Positions 28,315 through 35,908 of a stretch of 64,000 bases of DNA are shown piece by piece. Source of the stretch: Eubacterium ventriosum (GTDB lineage Bacteria > Bacillota > Clostridia > Lachnospirales > Lachnospiraceae); assembly GCF_025150745.1 (NCBI RefSeq), contig NZ_CP102282.1:1623501-1687500 (forward strand). Direction: 5' to 3'. Position 1 is the first letter of the stretch, and each line of letters opens with the position of its first letter. The position numbers and the translations under genes are program-made. Below the pieces are notes generated by a model that saw only the letters and a list, made by a program, of their open reading frames with translations, searched no databases and was not told the origin of the DNA.

Positions 28315-28830
28315 ATGGAAGAAAAATATGTATCTGTGAAACCGACGACAACCATTATTACTTTATTTGAACGAATTGTTGAAATGGAAGGAGGAGTAGA
28401 AGGCTTTGACAGACAAGCTATTTTTAACAGGGTACTACTGTATAGCAAAGATTTGACAGATAATCAATTGATTGCTGCAGCAAAAAAGGTAATAAGTGTT
28501 GAAGAAAGGGATGATTTACCTACTTCATTAAAAGTTCGAACCAATTGTGAATTATTAGATGATGTGGTAGAACGATTCAAAGATGTATTTAAGATTTCTA
28601 GAGTAAAGTCGCCGTTTCTTATGAGAGTAACATTGACAGCCTATTATAATTATCTTGTTGAAGGCAATAAGAATGAAGTAGAGGCAGAAGAAGTTAAATT
28701 AGGTGATTTGAGAGCGGACGAAGTTAGTAGGCTTGTTCGTCTGAACAAATACCTTAATCTGCTTATACATACTGATTCTGTAAGTATCGAAAAGATAAAG
28801 AAAATTGATCAAATTATGAAGGAGGATTGA
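28315..28830 (+). CDS. Putative ribbon-helix-helix-like regulator, unknown family
   Basis: 171 residues, ATG preceded by AAGGAGG. The region L-K-V-R-T-N-C-E-L-L-D-D-V-V-E-R-F (about residues 62-80) has the basic-strand-then-helix look of an RHH DNA-binding domain, and the N-terminus S-V-K-P-T-T-T-I-I-T-L-F is a second candidate strand. The C-terminal third is helical and charged. Its position 24 bases after paired palindromic repeats supports an autoregulator or partition-like protein. It is followed by a 72-residue gene four bases later, probably co-translated. Confidence 0.6.
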   Translation: MEEKYVSVKPTTTIITLFERIVEMEGGVEGFDRQAIFNRVLLYSKDLTDNQLIAAAKKVISVEERDDLPTSLKVRTNCELLDDVVERFKDVFKISRVKSPFLMRVTLTAYYNYLVEGNKNEVEAEEVKLGDLRADEVSRLVRLNKYLNLLIHTDSVSIEKIKKIDQIMKED

Positions 28831-28834
28831 TTAT

Positions 28835-29053
28835 ATGATGACTATACATGAATTATATGATTATGTTATTGAAAATTACGGGAAAAGGAAATGCTGGATT
28901 TCAGACCTTGCAACTACATTGAATATATCCCGTGAAGACGCAAACTATTTGACATTTTTTCTGGGCTACCGGAGGGGAAAAGAAGGCTTGATAAAATCGG
29001 AAATCCAATTTATTTCCGATGCAGGAGTAAAAGCTATCTATGCCAAAATATAA
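28835..29053 (+). CDS. Small winged-helix-like protein, partner of the preceding gene
   Basis: 72 residues; AAGGAGG just before the ATG pair at 28835/28838, overlapping the end of the upstream gene. The sequence I-S-D-L-A-T-T-L-N-I-S-R-E-D-A-N-Y-L resembles a helix-turn-helix, followed by a strand-turn-strand with G-Y-R-R-G-K-E-G-L-I-K, like a compact winged helix. The pairing of a larger DNA-binding-like protein with a small one behind an operator array suggests a two-protein regulatory or maintenance module. Function unknown. Confidence 0.55.
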   Translation: MMTIHELYDYVIENYGKRKCWISDLATTLNISREDANYLTFFLGYRRGKEGLIKSEIQFISDAGVKAIYAKI

Positions 29054-29064
29054 AGGAGAAAAGC

Positions 29065-29172
29065 AAAACTGTTTGTGAGAATTGCGGATAAACAGGAAAT
29101 ATGCGAATGGATATGCCTTGGAAAAGAACATTGTGTGATGATTGTTATGAGAATTACCTGCAAAAAATTTAA
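29065..29172 (+). pseudogene. Broken small zinc-finger-like gene
   Basis: The frame reads K-T-V-C-E-N-C-G, stop TAA (29089), then T-G-N-M-R-M-D-M-P-W-K-R-T-L-C-D-D-C-Y-E-N-Y-L. Two CxxC knuckles separated by about 23 residues suggest a former zinc ribbon of about 35-40 residues. It lies directly downstream of the previous gene with AAGGAG nearby. Confidence 0.4.
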
Positions 29173-29192
29173 GCAAAGAAATAGGGGGGATT

Positions 29193-29400
29193 ATGGACTA
29201 TATTGATAAAGTTGTTAGTGGTGTAAATAAGATGGAATTCGAACAGTTTGTGAAAATGGAAACTTTATGACTTCTTCTTTTGGGGCAACTATTTCCAGAA
29301 TAGCATCGATACAGTGTCAAAATGGTTCGATGAAAGAAGATTTTCGATTAACTATGACCTGTTAAAGGAGGGGAAACGAAACTATAATGAAAACCCTTAG
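29193..29400 (+). pseudogene. Small frameshifted gene of unknown function
   Basis: AGGGGGG precedes the ATG at 29193. The first frame reads M-D-Y-I-D-K-V-V-S-G-V-N-K-M-E-F-E-Q-F and stops at 29268. Coding sense resumes in the +1 frame as F-F-F-W-G-N-Y-F-Q-N-S-I-D-T-V-S-K-W-F-D-E-R-R-F to 29400. The joined product would be about 68 residues. The family is not recognised. Confidence 0.45.
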
Positions 29401-29439
29401 TAGTAGGAATTTTCCTTTTACTACTATTTCTACTACTAA
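29397..29439 (+). terminator. Hairpin of TAGTAG/CTACTA repeats
   Basis: TTAGTAGTAG (29397-29406) pairs with CTACTACTAA (29430-29439) across 23 bases that themselves contain another CTACTA. It may end the upstream remnants, but no T run follows. Confidence 0.4.
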
Positions 29440-29445
29440 CAGGTA

Positions 29446-29473
29446 TTCACAACTTGCTAAATTATGCTATAAT
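29446..29473 (+). promoter_or_regulatory. Promoter upstream of the phosphatase gene remnant
   Basis: TTCACA (29446-29451), 16-base spacer, TATAAT (29468-29473). AAAGGAG and the ATG of the remnant lie about 90 bases downstream, so the original 5' control region of the gene seems preserved here. Confidence 0.55.
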
Positions 29474-29567
29474 TTGCCTTATTAACACATAAATAAATGT
29501 TAAACCAATATCTCGGAAATATCTGCAAAACTGGGCTTTTTCGTGCAAAAAGGAGCAATCAATTACT

Positions 29568-29612
29568 ATGATTAGAGTTTTATTTATCTGCCACGGCAAT
29601 ATACTAACATAG
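29568..29612 (+). pseudogene. 5' remnant of a low-molecular-weight protein-tyrosine-phosphatase gene
   Basis: AAAGGAG, ATG and eleven codons, M-I-R-V-L-F-I-C-H-G-N, are those of an LMW-PTP and match the intact gene at 35909 at 30 of 35 bases. Homology ends abruptly after the 14-base block TGCCACGGCAATAT (29589-29602), which is identical in both copies. The frame then stops at 29610. It may be the host end of an integration event (attL-like) or a decayed duplicate. Confidence 0.7.
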
Positions 29613-29659
29613 GCAATGAAGGTGGCTTAAATAAAGGGATTTAAAGGATTACGTTTTTT

Positions 29660-29680
29660 ATTTACTTCAAATTTACTTCA
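29660..29680. repeat. Direct repeat ATTTACTTCA x2
   Basis: Two adjacent copies of ATTTACTTCA (29660-29669 and 29671-29680) lie about 60 bases inside the proposed left junction. A similar pair, TTTACACCTT/TTTATACCTT, is at 34410-34430. Paired short direct repeats near a core site are typical arm-type binding sites of tyrosine recombinases; this reading is inference. Confidence 0.4.
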
Positions 29681-29817
29681 TTATTTTCAAAAAACACTCT
29701 TTTTTAATAAATAATTATCAATTTTTACATATATTTTAAAATATAATATTGTACAATTATTTATAATTTGGATACAATAAAAATGAGAATATAAGTTGTC
29801 AGGAAGGAGAAATTCAT

Positions 29818-30057
29818 AGGGCACCGAAAGTATTAGAGATAAACAGTTTATTAGATACATTACAGGATGAAGATTATAATACGGTAATAAGTTTCATAAA
29901 ATTTCTTTCCAATTCTAGAAAAAAGGAAAAAGCAGAAAAGAGTGTAGATACATTAAAGGAAATACAAAACATGTTTTCTGACGATAAGGGATGGGGTTCA
30001 GAGGAAAGTATGATTGAAGATATGGCTAAATTCAGAAGGGAAAGATTAGGATTATGA
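29818..30057 (+). pseudogene. Antitoxin of a PIN toxin pair, start codon lost
   Basis: The frame encodes about 79 residues, beginning A-P-K-V-L-E-I-N-S-L-L-D-T-L-Q-D-E-D-Y and ending M-I-E-D-M-A-K-F-R-R-E-R-L-G-L, a typical antitoxin tail. AGGAAGGAG is correctly placed, but the expected ATG reads ATAGGG with no in-frame start codon. Its stop overlaps the toxin start as ATGA, the usual arrangement of VapBC-like pairs. Confidence 0.6.
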
Positions 30058-30449
30058 AAATAATGCTTGATACAAATGTATTGATTTCAGCACTGATATT
30101 TGGAGGACAGGCTGGAAGACTACTTTCAAAGTTGTTTTTATCAGAGCATGAATTGTTGGTTTCAGAATATGATGATGAAGAATTTCAAGCAAAGTTACAA
30201 CAAAAGTGACCAGCAAAAGCTGAAAAGGTTTATCAGTGTTATAGAACTTTAAATATTAACTTTTGTAAAAGTACAGATAAGGTATTGGGGCATTTGAGAG
30301 ACGAAAAGGATATCCCTGTATTGAGTGATGCAATATATAATAAAGTGGATATAATATTAACAGGTGATAAGGATTTCTTAGAGGCTAATCTAACTAATCC
30401 ATTAGTATTTTCACCATCTATGCTCTATGAATATTTAAATAAAGAGTGA
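30054..30449 (+). pseudogene. PIN-domain toxin (VapC-like) with nonsense codon
   Basis: 131 codons. N-terminal M-L-D-T-N-V-L-I-S-A-L-I-F-G-G is the PIN acidic motif, and V-L-S-D-A-I-Y and I-L-T-G-D-K-D-F-L are the later acidic residues, so the ribonuclease active site is complete. A TGA at 30207-30209 (Q-K-stop-P-A-K) interrupts it. The likely original was a Trp or Arg codon. Since the antitoxin start is also gone, the module is dead. Confidence 0.75.
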
Positions 30450-30456
30450 CGAAATG

Positions 30457-30494
30457 AGGTATACTGTATTGAATTGAAGTACAGTATGCCTTTT
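30457..30494 (+). terminator. Terminator after the PIN toxin
   Basis: A 12-bp stem with one G-U pair, AGGTATACTGTA with TACAGTATGCCT, ending in TTTT. Confidence 0.8.
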
Positions 30495-30511
30495 GTATTA
30501 ATTAATAATTG

Positions 30512-30541
30512 GGAGACAGGAGTTATTTCCTGTCTCCTATT
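30512..30541 (+). terminator. Second terminator-like hairpin
   Basis: A perfect 10-bp stem, GGAGACAGGA with TCCTGTCTCC, followed by TATTTTATT. It lies 20 bases after the previous terminator. Confidence 0.7.
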
Positions 30542-30566
30542 TTATTGAAAAAATTTGGAGGAAAAA

Positions 30567-30755
30567 ATGATAGAAGATATTTATAAAAACATTGTGTATT
30601 CATCAGAATACATGTAGGAAAAAGCAAAAGAAGTAGATGAATACATAGACGGAGTATTAAACAATGATAGACGTAGTTTAGATAATAATGAATATGAGAA
30701 AAAAAGAGATTTGCTTTTTGGAGTTGCCAATAAAGCAGAAGAGTCGCTATATTAA
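30567..30755 (+). pseudogene. Short gene with an in-frame TAG, unknown function
   Basis: TTGGAGG precedes the ATG. The frame is M-I-E-D-I-Y-K-N-I-V-Y-S-S-E-Y-M, then TAG (30615), then E-K-A-K-E-V-D-E-Y-I-D-G-V-L-N-N-D to TAA at 30753. The full product would be about 62 charged, helical residues. It ends inside the 3' end of the converging XRE gene. Confidence 0.5.
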
Positions 30756-30964
30756 TTCTTTAGTACATAATCAACAGTAGTACCTAAAACATTGCATACA
30801 TTAACAAGTGTGGTAAGGGAGATTTTAACCTTACCATTTTCTATGTTACTAATATGGCTGGTATTCACTTTAACAGAAGATGCAACAAATTTCTGAGTAA
30901 AACCTTTGTGTGTCTGTATTTCTTTTAATTTCTTGCCAATAGAATCGAAATCAATATCCTTCAT
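30752..30964 (-). CDS. XRE-family HTH transcriptional regulator
   Basis: 70 residues, a single-domain Cro/C1-type HTH: I-G-K-K-L-K-E-I-Q-T-H-K-G-F-T-Q-K-F-V-A, S-H-I-S-N-I-E-N-G-K as recognition helix, and L-V-N-V-C-N-V-L. AGGTGATTT precedes the ATG on the minus strand. The upstream region (30990-31066) contains imperfect inverted repeats CTGTAG/CTACAG and CCAAAACT/AGTTTGG suited to an operator. It is intact while its neighbours are broken. Confidence 0.85.
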   Translation of the reverse strand: MKDIDFDSIGKKLKEIQTHKGFTQKFVASSVKVNTSHISNIENGKVKISLTTLVNVCNVLGTTVDYVLKN

Positions 30965-31164
30965 GAAATCACCTCAAATTATATGATATATAATTGTAAT
31001 ATTTTTATAGCTGTAGTATAATAATCCAAAACTATAAAAAAGTTTGGCTACAGAGTAAAAACAAGCAGAAAGGAGAGAAGATAAGGGTTATAGAAGCAAT
31101 TATTTTGATAAAAATGATACCCCAAAAGATTTGTTTGGAGCAACTAAAATGGAAGTAAAAAGTT

Positions 31165-31470
31165 ATGCCGGTTATTACACTTCTTACAGGAAAGATTGAT
31201 TTTAGCAATCTGTTTATTGCACTTGACGGTGGCAGTTATAAAACTTTGGCTGAGGCACAAAAAGCCGGGGCAGCAACACTTAATTATGGAACATTTATTT
31301 CAGGACTTATAAACTTTTTGATTATGGCATTTGTAGTATTTATGATTGTGAAGTTTATGAATAAATTAAGAAGAAAAGAGGAACCTGCTCCAGCTACAAC
31401 AAAGATTTGCCCACATTGCAAATCAGAAGTACATATTGGTGCCAAAAGAAAAAGTTATTATAATAATTAA
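31165..31470 (+). pseudogene. mscL: mscL fragment (large-conductance mechanosensitive channel, C-terminal part)
   Basis: The frame begins M-P-V-I-T-L-L-T-G-K-I-D-F-S-N-L-F-I-A-L, the periplasmic loop after the first MscL helix, and continues with A-G-A-A-T-L-N-Y-G-x-F-I-x-x-L-I-N-F-L-I-M-A-F-V-V-F, the second helix, and the cytoplasmic C-P-H-C-K-S-E-V tail. The first about 45 residues with TM1 and the gating constriction are absent, and the second CxxC of the tail is replaced by K-S-Y-Y-N-N. The upstream DNA has no mscL similarity, so both ends are damaged. Confidence 0.8.
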
Positions 31471-31594
31471 AACGTCTTTATAAAATTTGAATACCACATA
31501 AAAATACAGACCATTTAAAGAAAAAATGAATATTCATATAATTAAAAGGCAGTATAGCGAGATTATTTCCGTAAGGGAAAAGAAAGGAAGGATT

Positions 31595-34225
31595 ATGAAA
31601 GAATTTTTTAGTATGGGAAGAACTATGAAAAAATTAATTTCTGTTGTAATGTCTCTGGCATTGTTGCTTACTTCAGCAGAAGTAATTTTTTCAGGTAGTG
31701 ATGTAAAGGGAGCAGCGGCAGAAGTTGTTTCATCAATGGATTATTATTCAACAAATGATGGACCAACAATTACACATTCAGGAGTTGGTACAGTCAGCTA
31801 TGGATTTGTAATGCCAAAGTTTAACGGAAAAGCCAGTAGTGAACTTTCCATTGCAGATGTGGAAAAAGACATTCAGGTTTATGTTAAACAGGAAAACGGA
31901 ACAAATGGTGAATGGAAAAAAATTGAAGATGTAAGTTACTTTAAGTGGAATGACACTTGGGCATGGGAATATCAGTCATGGGGTGGCTGGGTTTGCTGGA
32001 TGAAACTTACAGAAACAACATATTTCCGTTTCCATGGAAAAACAAATAACATAAATCTTGATTACAAATTGGAACTTAACAAACTTTCAAAGTATAAGCT
32101 TACAAGTATTTCTACAACAGAAACAAATATTCAGGCAGATACAACAGGTGGTTCAGCTACACATTGGGGAGCATGGACATTTAATGGAGACAAGAGTATC
32201 AAGTATGAACAGATTCAGGATGATGTTAACATTACAGTAGACAACAATGACGGAAAAGGATTTGTTCAGTTTTTAGGCAATGCAGCATCAGGATTTCTGT
32301 GGGATCAGAACTTTGGATATTACTCAGATGGTGATGGTGGATATTGGTTTACAAATATCAGTTGGTCATTTACGTTAAGATTTGCATCAAAGTCAAATCC
32401 AAATGTACATCAGGATGTAAAAGTTACATATACAAAGCCAACCAGATCAAATTACAAAATCACAGCATATAATGGCACATCATACGATGCAAGCACAAGT
32501 GGTACAGCATCAGTTGGTATTCCACTTCCAAAAATTGGTGGAACAGAAGCTATAAAAGATGATTTGGATTTATTTAAATACGAAGTTAAGGTAGATGGAA
32601 AGTGGATTCCACTTACAGATGTTGCAGCCTGTGGATGGGTATATGAAGGAAGTGGTTACAACAAATATTCACTAAGCAGTCAGTGGGGTTATTTTGTTGA
32701 TCATGTTTATGGACTTTGGCTCCAGCCTGTAAGACAGGATACAGAAATAAAAGTCACATATCCTATTGATGGTAAAAAAGGTGGAGATGCAAGCAATAAC
32801 TATGTATTGTATACAATTAAAGGAAATACATCTTATAAGCCAACACTTCCATCAGATATGTCAGATATTAAAGTAAATGACAATTCAAATGCATATACAC
32901 CGGCAGGTTGGAAGATGATTTTCAATGATGAATTTGATGGTGCATCTCTTGACACAAGCAAGTGGTCATATGATGAAGGATTCTTACTTAAAGAAGACGA
33001 TATTAACACAGCCGGTTGGGGAAATCAGGAACTTGAATACTACACAAGAGACAATGTATCAGTAAAAGATGGTGCATTAAATATTCTTATGAAAAAGCAG
33101 TCAAAGGTATTTACAGAAAAAGGTGATCCATCTAAGAAAGCAACTGCTCAGTATTCATCAGGAAAGATTACAACAAAAGATAAATTCTCAGTGAAATACG
33201 GACGAGTTGATTTCAGAGCAAAAATGCCTACAGGTACAGGCATATGGCCTGCTATGTGGATGCTTCCAAATGACTCACGTTATGGTTCATGGCCATTATC
33301 AGGTGAAATAGATGTATTTGAAGGACGTGGAAGAACACCAAATATGGTATTTGGTACATTACATTATGGTGCACAGTGGCCAAATAATATTAATACATCA
33401 GATGCATTTAACATAACACGAGATGGTAATAAAAAGACAGGCATTGACGACTGGCATGTATACAGTGTTCAGTGGGATGCTGAAAATATTAAGATTTACT
33501 GTGATGGCAAATGCTATTTCAAATGTACATATGGTGAGTGGTATTCAGGCTCAGACAGAGGAAATGCATATGCACCGTTTGACCAGAGATTTTACCTTAT
33601 TTTAAATCTTGCAGCAGGTGGAACATTTGACAGTGGTTATGTACCTGACAGCAGTTTTACATCAGGAACAATGTTAGTTGATTATGTTCGTGTTTACCAG
33701 CGTATGGTTAAGGCAGGAGAAGACGAGAAGGCAGACAAGAATGCAGGAGTTTCTACAAATGGAGCAAAGGATGGTCTTTATGGAGATTATAAGATTGGGA
33801 AAGGTGTAACACCGGTTACTCCAGAAACAACAAATCCAAGTGAAACAAAACCTGAGGGAACAACAGCTTCAGGTGAAACAAAACCTGAAGGAACAACAGC
33901 CTCTCCAACAACAAAGAAAATACAGAAAAAGACTCCAAACAAAGCATTAAAAACAACAGTTGTAAAGAAAGCAACAAAGAAGAAAAATGCAAATAAAATC
34001 AGGCTTTCATTTAGAAAAGTTAAAGGTGCTAAAAGATATCAGGTACAGGTTTCTAAGAATAAAAAGTTTACATCAGTTATTGTAACAAAGACAGTAAAGA
34101 AATATAAAAAAGTAACAATTTCTAAAAAAGCATTTGAAAAGAGAAAGAAACTTTTTGTACGAGTTAGAGCCGTTGGCTGCAAGAAGTGGTCAAAACCTAA
34201 AAAAGTTAGAATTTTAAAGAAATAA
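31595..34225 (+). CDS. Secreted GH16 beta-glucanase (laminarinase/lichenase type)
   Basis: 876 residues from ATG 31595, chosen for AAGGAAGG upstream. Signal peptide with hydrophobic core V-V-M-S-L-A-L-L-L ending near A-A-A. Two beta-rich accessory regions (about 45-185 and 185-425) rich in Trp and Tyr may bind glucan. The GH16 domain (about 445-720) has G-E-I-D-V-F-E-G, with nucleophile E571, D573 and acid/base E576, plus W-P-A-M-W-M-L-P and the final D-Y-V-R-V-Y-Q strand. A Thr/Glu/Pro linker with two KPEGTTAS repeats and a Lys-rich FN3-like tail follow. It would hydrolyse beta-1,3 or mixed-linkage glucans outside the cell. Confidence 0.92.
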   Translation: MKEFFSMGRTMKKLISVVMSLALLLTSAEVIFSGSDVKGAAAEVVSSMDYYSTNDGPTITHSGVGTVSYGFVMPKFNGKASSELSIADVEKDIQVYVKQENGTNGEWKKIEDVSYFKWNDTWAWEYQSWGGWVCWMKLTETTYFRFHGKTNNINLDYKLELNKLSKYKLTSISTTETNIQADTTGGSATHWGAWTFNGDKSIKYEQIQDDVNITVDNNDGKGFVQFLGNAASGFLWDQNFGYYSDGDGGYWFTNISWSFTLRFASKSNPNVHQDVKVTYTKPTRSNYKITAYNGTSYDASTSGTASVGIPLPKIGGTEAIKDDLDLFKYEVKVDGKWIPLTDVAACGWVYEGSGYNKYSLSSQWGYFVDHVYGLWLQPVRQDTEIKVTYPIDGKKGGDASNNYVLYTIKGNTSYKPTLPSDMSDIKVNDNSNAYTPAGWKMIFNDEFDGASLDTSKWSYDEGFLLKEDDINTAGWGNQELEYYTRDNVSVKDGALNILMKKQSKVFTEKGDPSKKATAQYSSGKITTKDKFSVKYGRVDFRAKMPTGTGIWPAMWMLPNDSRYGSWPLSGEIDVFEGRGRTPNMVFGTLHYGAQWPNNINTSDAFNITRDGNKKTGIDDWHVYSVQWDAENIKIYCDGKCYFKCTYGEWYSGSDRGNAYAPFDQRFYLILNLAAGGTFDSGYVPDSSFTSGTMLVDYVRVYQRMVKAGEDEKADKNAGVSTNGAKDGLYGDYKIGKGVTPVTPETTNPSETKPEGTTASGETKPEGTTASPTTKKIQKKTPNKALKTTVVKKATKKKNANKIRLSFRKVKGAKRYQVQVSKNKKFTSVIVTKTVKKYKKVTISKKAFEKRKKLFVRVRAVGCKKWSKPKKVRILKK

Positions 34226-34321
34226 TAATTAAAAGATAAAGTAGACCGTTATATTATAAAAATTTCATTATAATGATGAAGTTTTGGCTCTTTGTCAAGA
34301 GCGGGGGTAAAAAGATTTTTT

Positions 34322-34358
34322 ACACAGTTGTGAACCATTGTTCACAACTGTGTTTTCT
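34322..34358 (+). terminator. Terminator after the GH16 gene
   Basis: A perfect 14-bp stem, ACACAGTTGTGAAC with GTTCACAACTGTGT, loop CATT and a T-rich tail. Confidence 0.9.
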
Positions 34359-34409
34359 CTTTTAAGGAAAGCCTTGATTTTATTGGGGTTCTTGGAGGGA
34401 AGCATAGAA

Positions 34410-34430
34410 TTTACACCTTATTTATACCTT
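34410..34430. repeat. Direct repeat TTTACACCTT/TTTATACCTT
   Basis: Two adjacent ten-base units differing at one position, in the otherwise gene-free stretch 34360-34596. They mirror the pair at 29660-29680. The rest of the stretch holds only the promoter and palindrome at 34509-34563. Confidence 0.4.
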
Positions 34431-34508
34431 TGGAAGACTGGATCGGAATAATTAAAAAGTTGTCATAATTCAATTGGTCAAAAAATAATACTACACTCAA
34501 AATTAATT

Positions 34509-34563
34509 AAAAAATCAATCGTAAAAAAATACAATTGATTTTTTGCGCATTTTTGCATATAAT
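34509..34563 (+). promoter_or_regulatory. Promoter with overlapping palindrome upstream of the AlbA-domain gene
   Basis: TTGATT (34535-34540), 17-base spacer and TATAAT (34558-34563). The inverted repeat AAAAAATCAAT/ATTGATTTTTT (34509-34519 with 34534-34544) covers the -35 box, a position suited to repression, perhaps by the downstream DNA-binding protein itself. Confidence 0.6.
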
Positions 34564-34596
34564 ATAATCATTATGGTTGGAAAGGGAACGATTACT

Positions 34597-35850
34597 ATGC
34601 GTGAAACAAGAATATTAGAATTCAAGGAAATGATTACGAATACTTTTTTGAAAACAGTTAGTGCCTTTTCGAATTACAATGGTGGAACAATTCTTTTTGG
34701 GGTTGATGATAATGGAAATGTGAAAGGATTGCCAGATGTAAAACAGGCCTGTCTGGATATCGAAAATAAAATCAATGACAGTATATCACCTCAACCAAAC
34801 TATACACTCGAAATACAGAATAATGATCAGACGATAAAACTTACTGTAAAAAGTGGTCTTCAAAAACCGTATTTATATAAATCAAAAGCATACAAACGAA
34901 ATGATACAGCAACGATAGAGGTAGATACATTAGAATTTTCAAGGCTTGTATTAGATGGAAAAAATATTAGCTTCGAAGAATTACCTTGTAAAGATCAGGA
35001 GCTATCTTTTAAAATTTTACAGTGTAAACTGAAAGAAAATATTTACATTGAAACTTTCAATCAAGATACTTTAAAGACATTGAACCTGTATGACAATATA
35101 AATGGTTATAATAATGCAGCGGGACTTTTGGCAGATAAAAATCATTTTTCAGGAATTGATATTGTTAAGTTCGGTGAGAATATCAGTATTATTCAAAAAA
35201 GAGTAACGTTTGAACATATATCGGTTTTAGAAATATATGAAAAAGCACTTGCTGTATTTAGAGATTATTATCAATATGAAGTAATACAGGGGGCTGACAG
35301 AAAGATGGTGGAGAAAATACCGGAAGCAGCTTTCAGAGAAGCAATTGCAAATGCTTTGATTCATAGGGTATGGGATATTAATTCACACATCAGAGTTTCT
35401 ATGTTTGATGATAGAATAGAAGTAGTGTCTCCTGGTGGATTGCCGGCTGGAATAACGGCAGAAGAATATTTATCAGGTAAACTATCTATTTTAAGAAATA
35501 GAAATCTTGCAAATGTATTTTACAGACTGGGATTAGTAGAGATATTTGGAACAGGAATTACACGAATCAAACAACTGTATGCAGAGAGTTTGATAAAACC
35601 AGAATTTGAAGTGTCAGAAAATGCTATAAAAATTGTACTACCGATATTTGAAACGAATGTCAATTTAACCGAAGACGAAAAAGTGATTTACAAATTTTTA
35701 AGTAAGACGATGCTGAAACCAATAAGTGAAATTGCACCATATGTCCCATTTGGCAAATCAAAAACAACACAATTACTGAAAGCTATGGAGAAAAAGGGTG
35801 TGATTGCAGTTGAAGGAAAAGGCAGAGGAACAAAATATATCATTAAGTGA
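34597..35850 (+). CDS. AlbA_2/Schlafen-like ATP-binding putative transcriptional regulator
   Basis: 417 residues from ATG 34597 (GGGAACG upstream). The N-terminal AlbA_2 domain starts E-T-R-I-L-E-F-K-E and contains F-S-N-Y-N-G-G-T-I-L-F-G-V-D-D-N-G. An HATPase_c_4 region follows with E-A-x-F-R-E-A-I-A-N-A-L-I-H-R and V-V-S-P-G-G-L-P-A-G, and a C-terminal winged-helix-like part starts near P-I-S-E-I-A-P-Y. This family is found as stand-alone regulators, often on mobile elements. It lies just inside the proposed right junction at 35930. Confidence 0.85.
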   Translation: MRETRILEFKEMITNTFLKTVSAFSNYNGGTILFGVDDNGNVKGLPDVKQACLDIENKINDSISPQPNYTLEIQNNDQTIKLTVKSGLQKPYLYKSKAYKRNDTATIEVDTLEFSRLVLDGKNISFEELPCKDQELSFKILQCKLKENIYIETFNQDTLKTLNLYDNINGYNNAAGLLADKNHFSGIDIVKFGENISIIQKRVTFEHISVLEIYEKALAVFRDYYQYEVIQGADRKMVEKIPEAAFREAIANALIHRVWDINSHIRVSMFDDRIEVVSPGGLPAGITAEEYLSGKLSILRNRNLANVFYRLGLVEIFGTGITRIKQLYAESLIKPEFEVSENAIKIVLPIFETNVNLTEDEKVIYKFLSKTMLKPISEIAPYVPFGKSKTTQLLKAMEKKGVIAVEGKGRGTKYIIK

Positions 35851-35908
35851 TTGAGAACATAGCGGGTTCAAATTACACAATCTTTCAATAACACAAGGAG
35901 AAAATCAT

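Noticed and set aside
19545-30617. Stop-codon recoding (several in-frame stops in otherwise open genes)
   Set aside because: TAA, TGA and TAG each occur once and housekeeping genes use all three normally; independent mutations explain them better.
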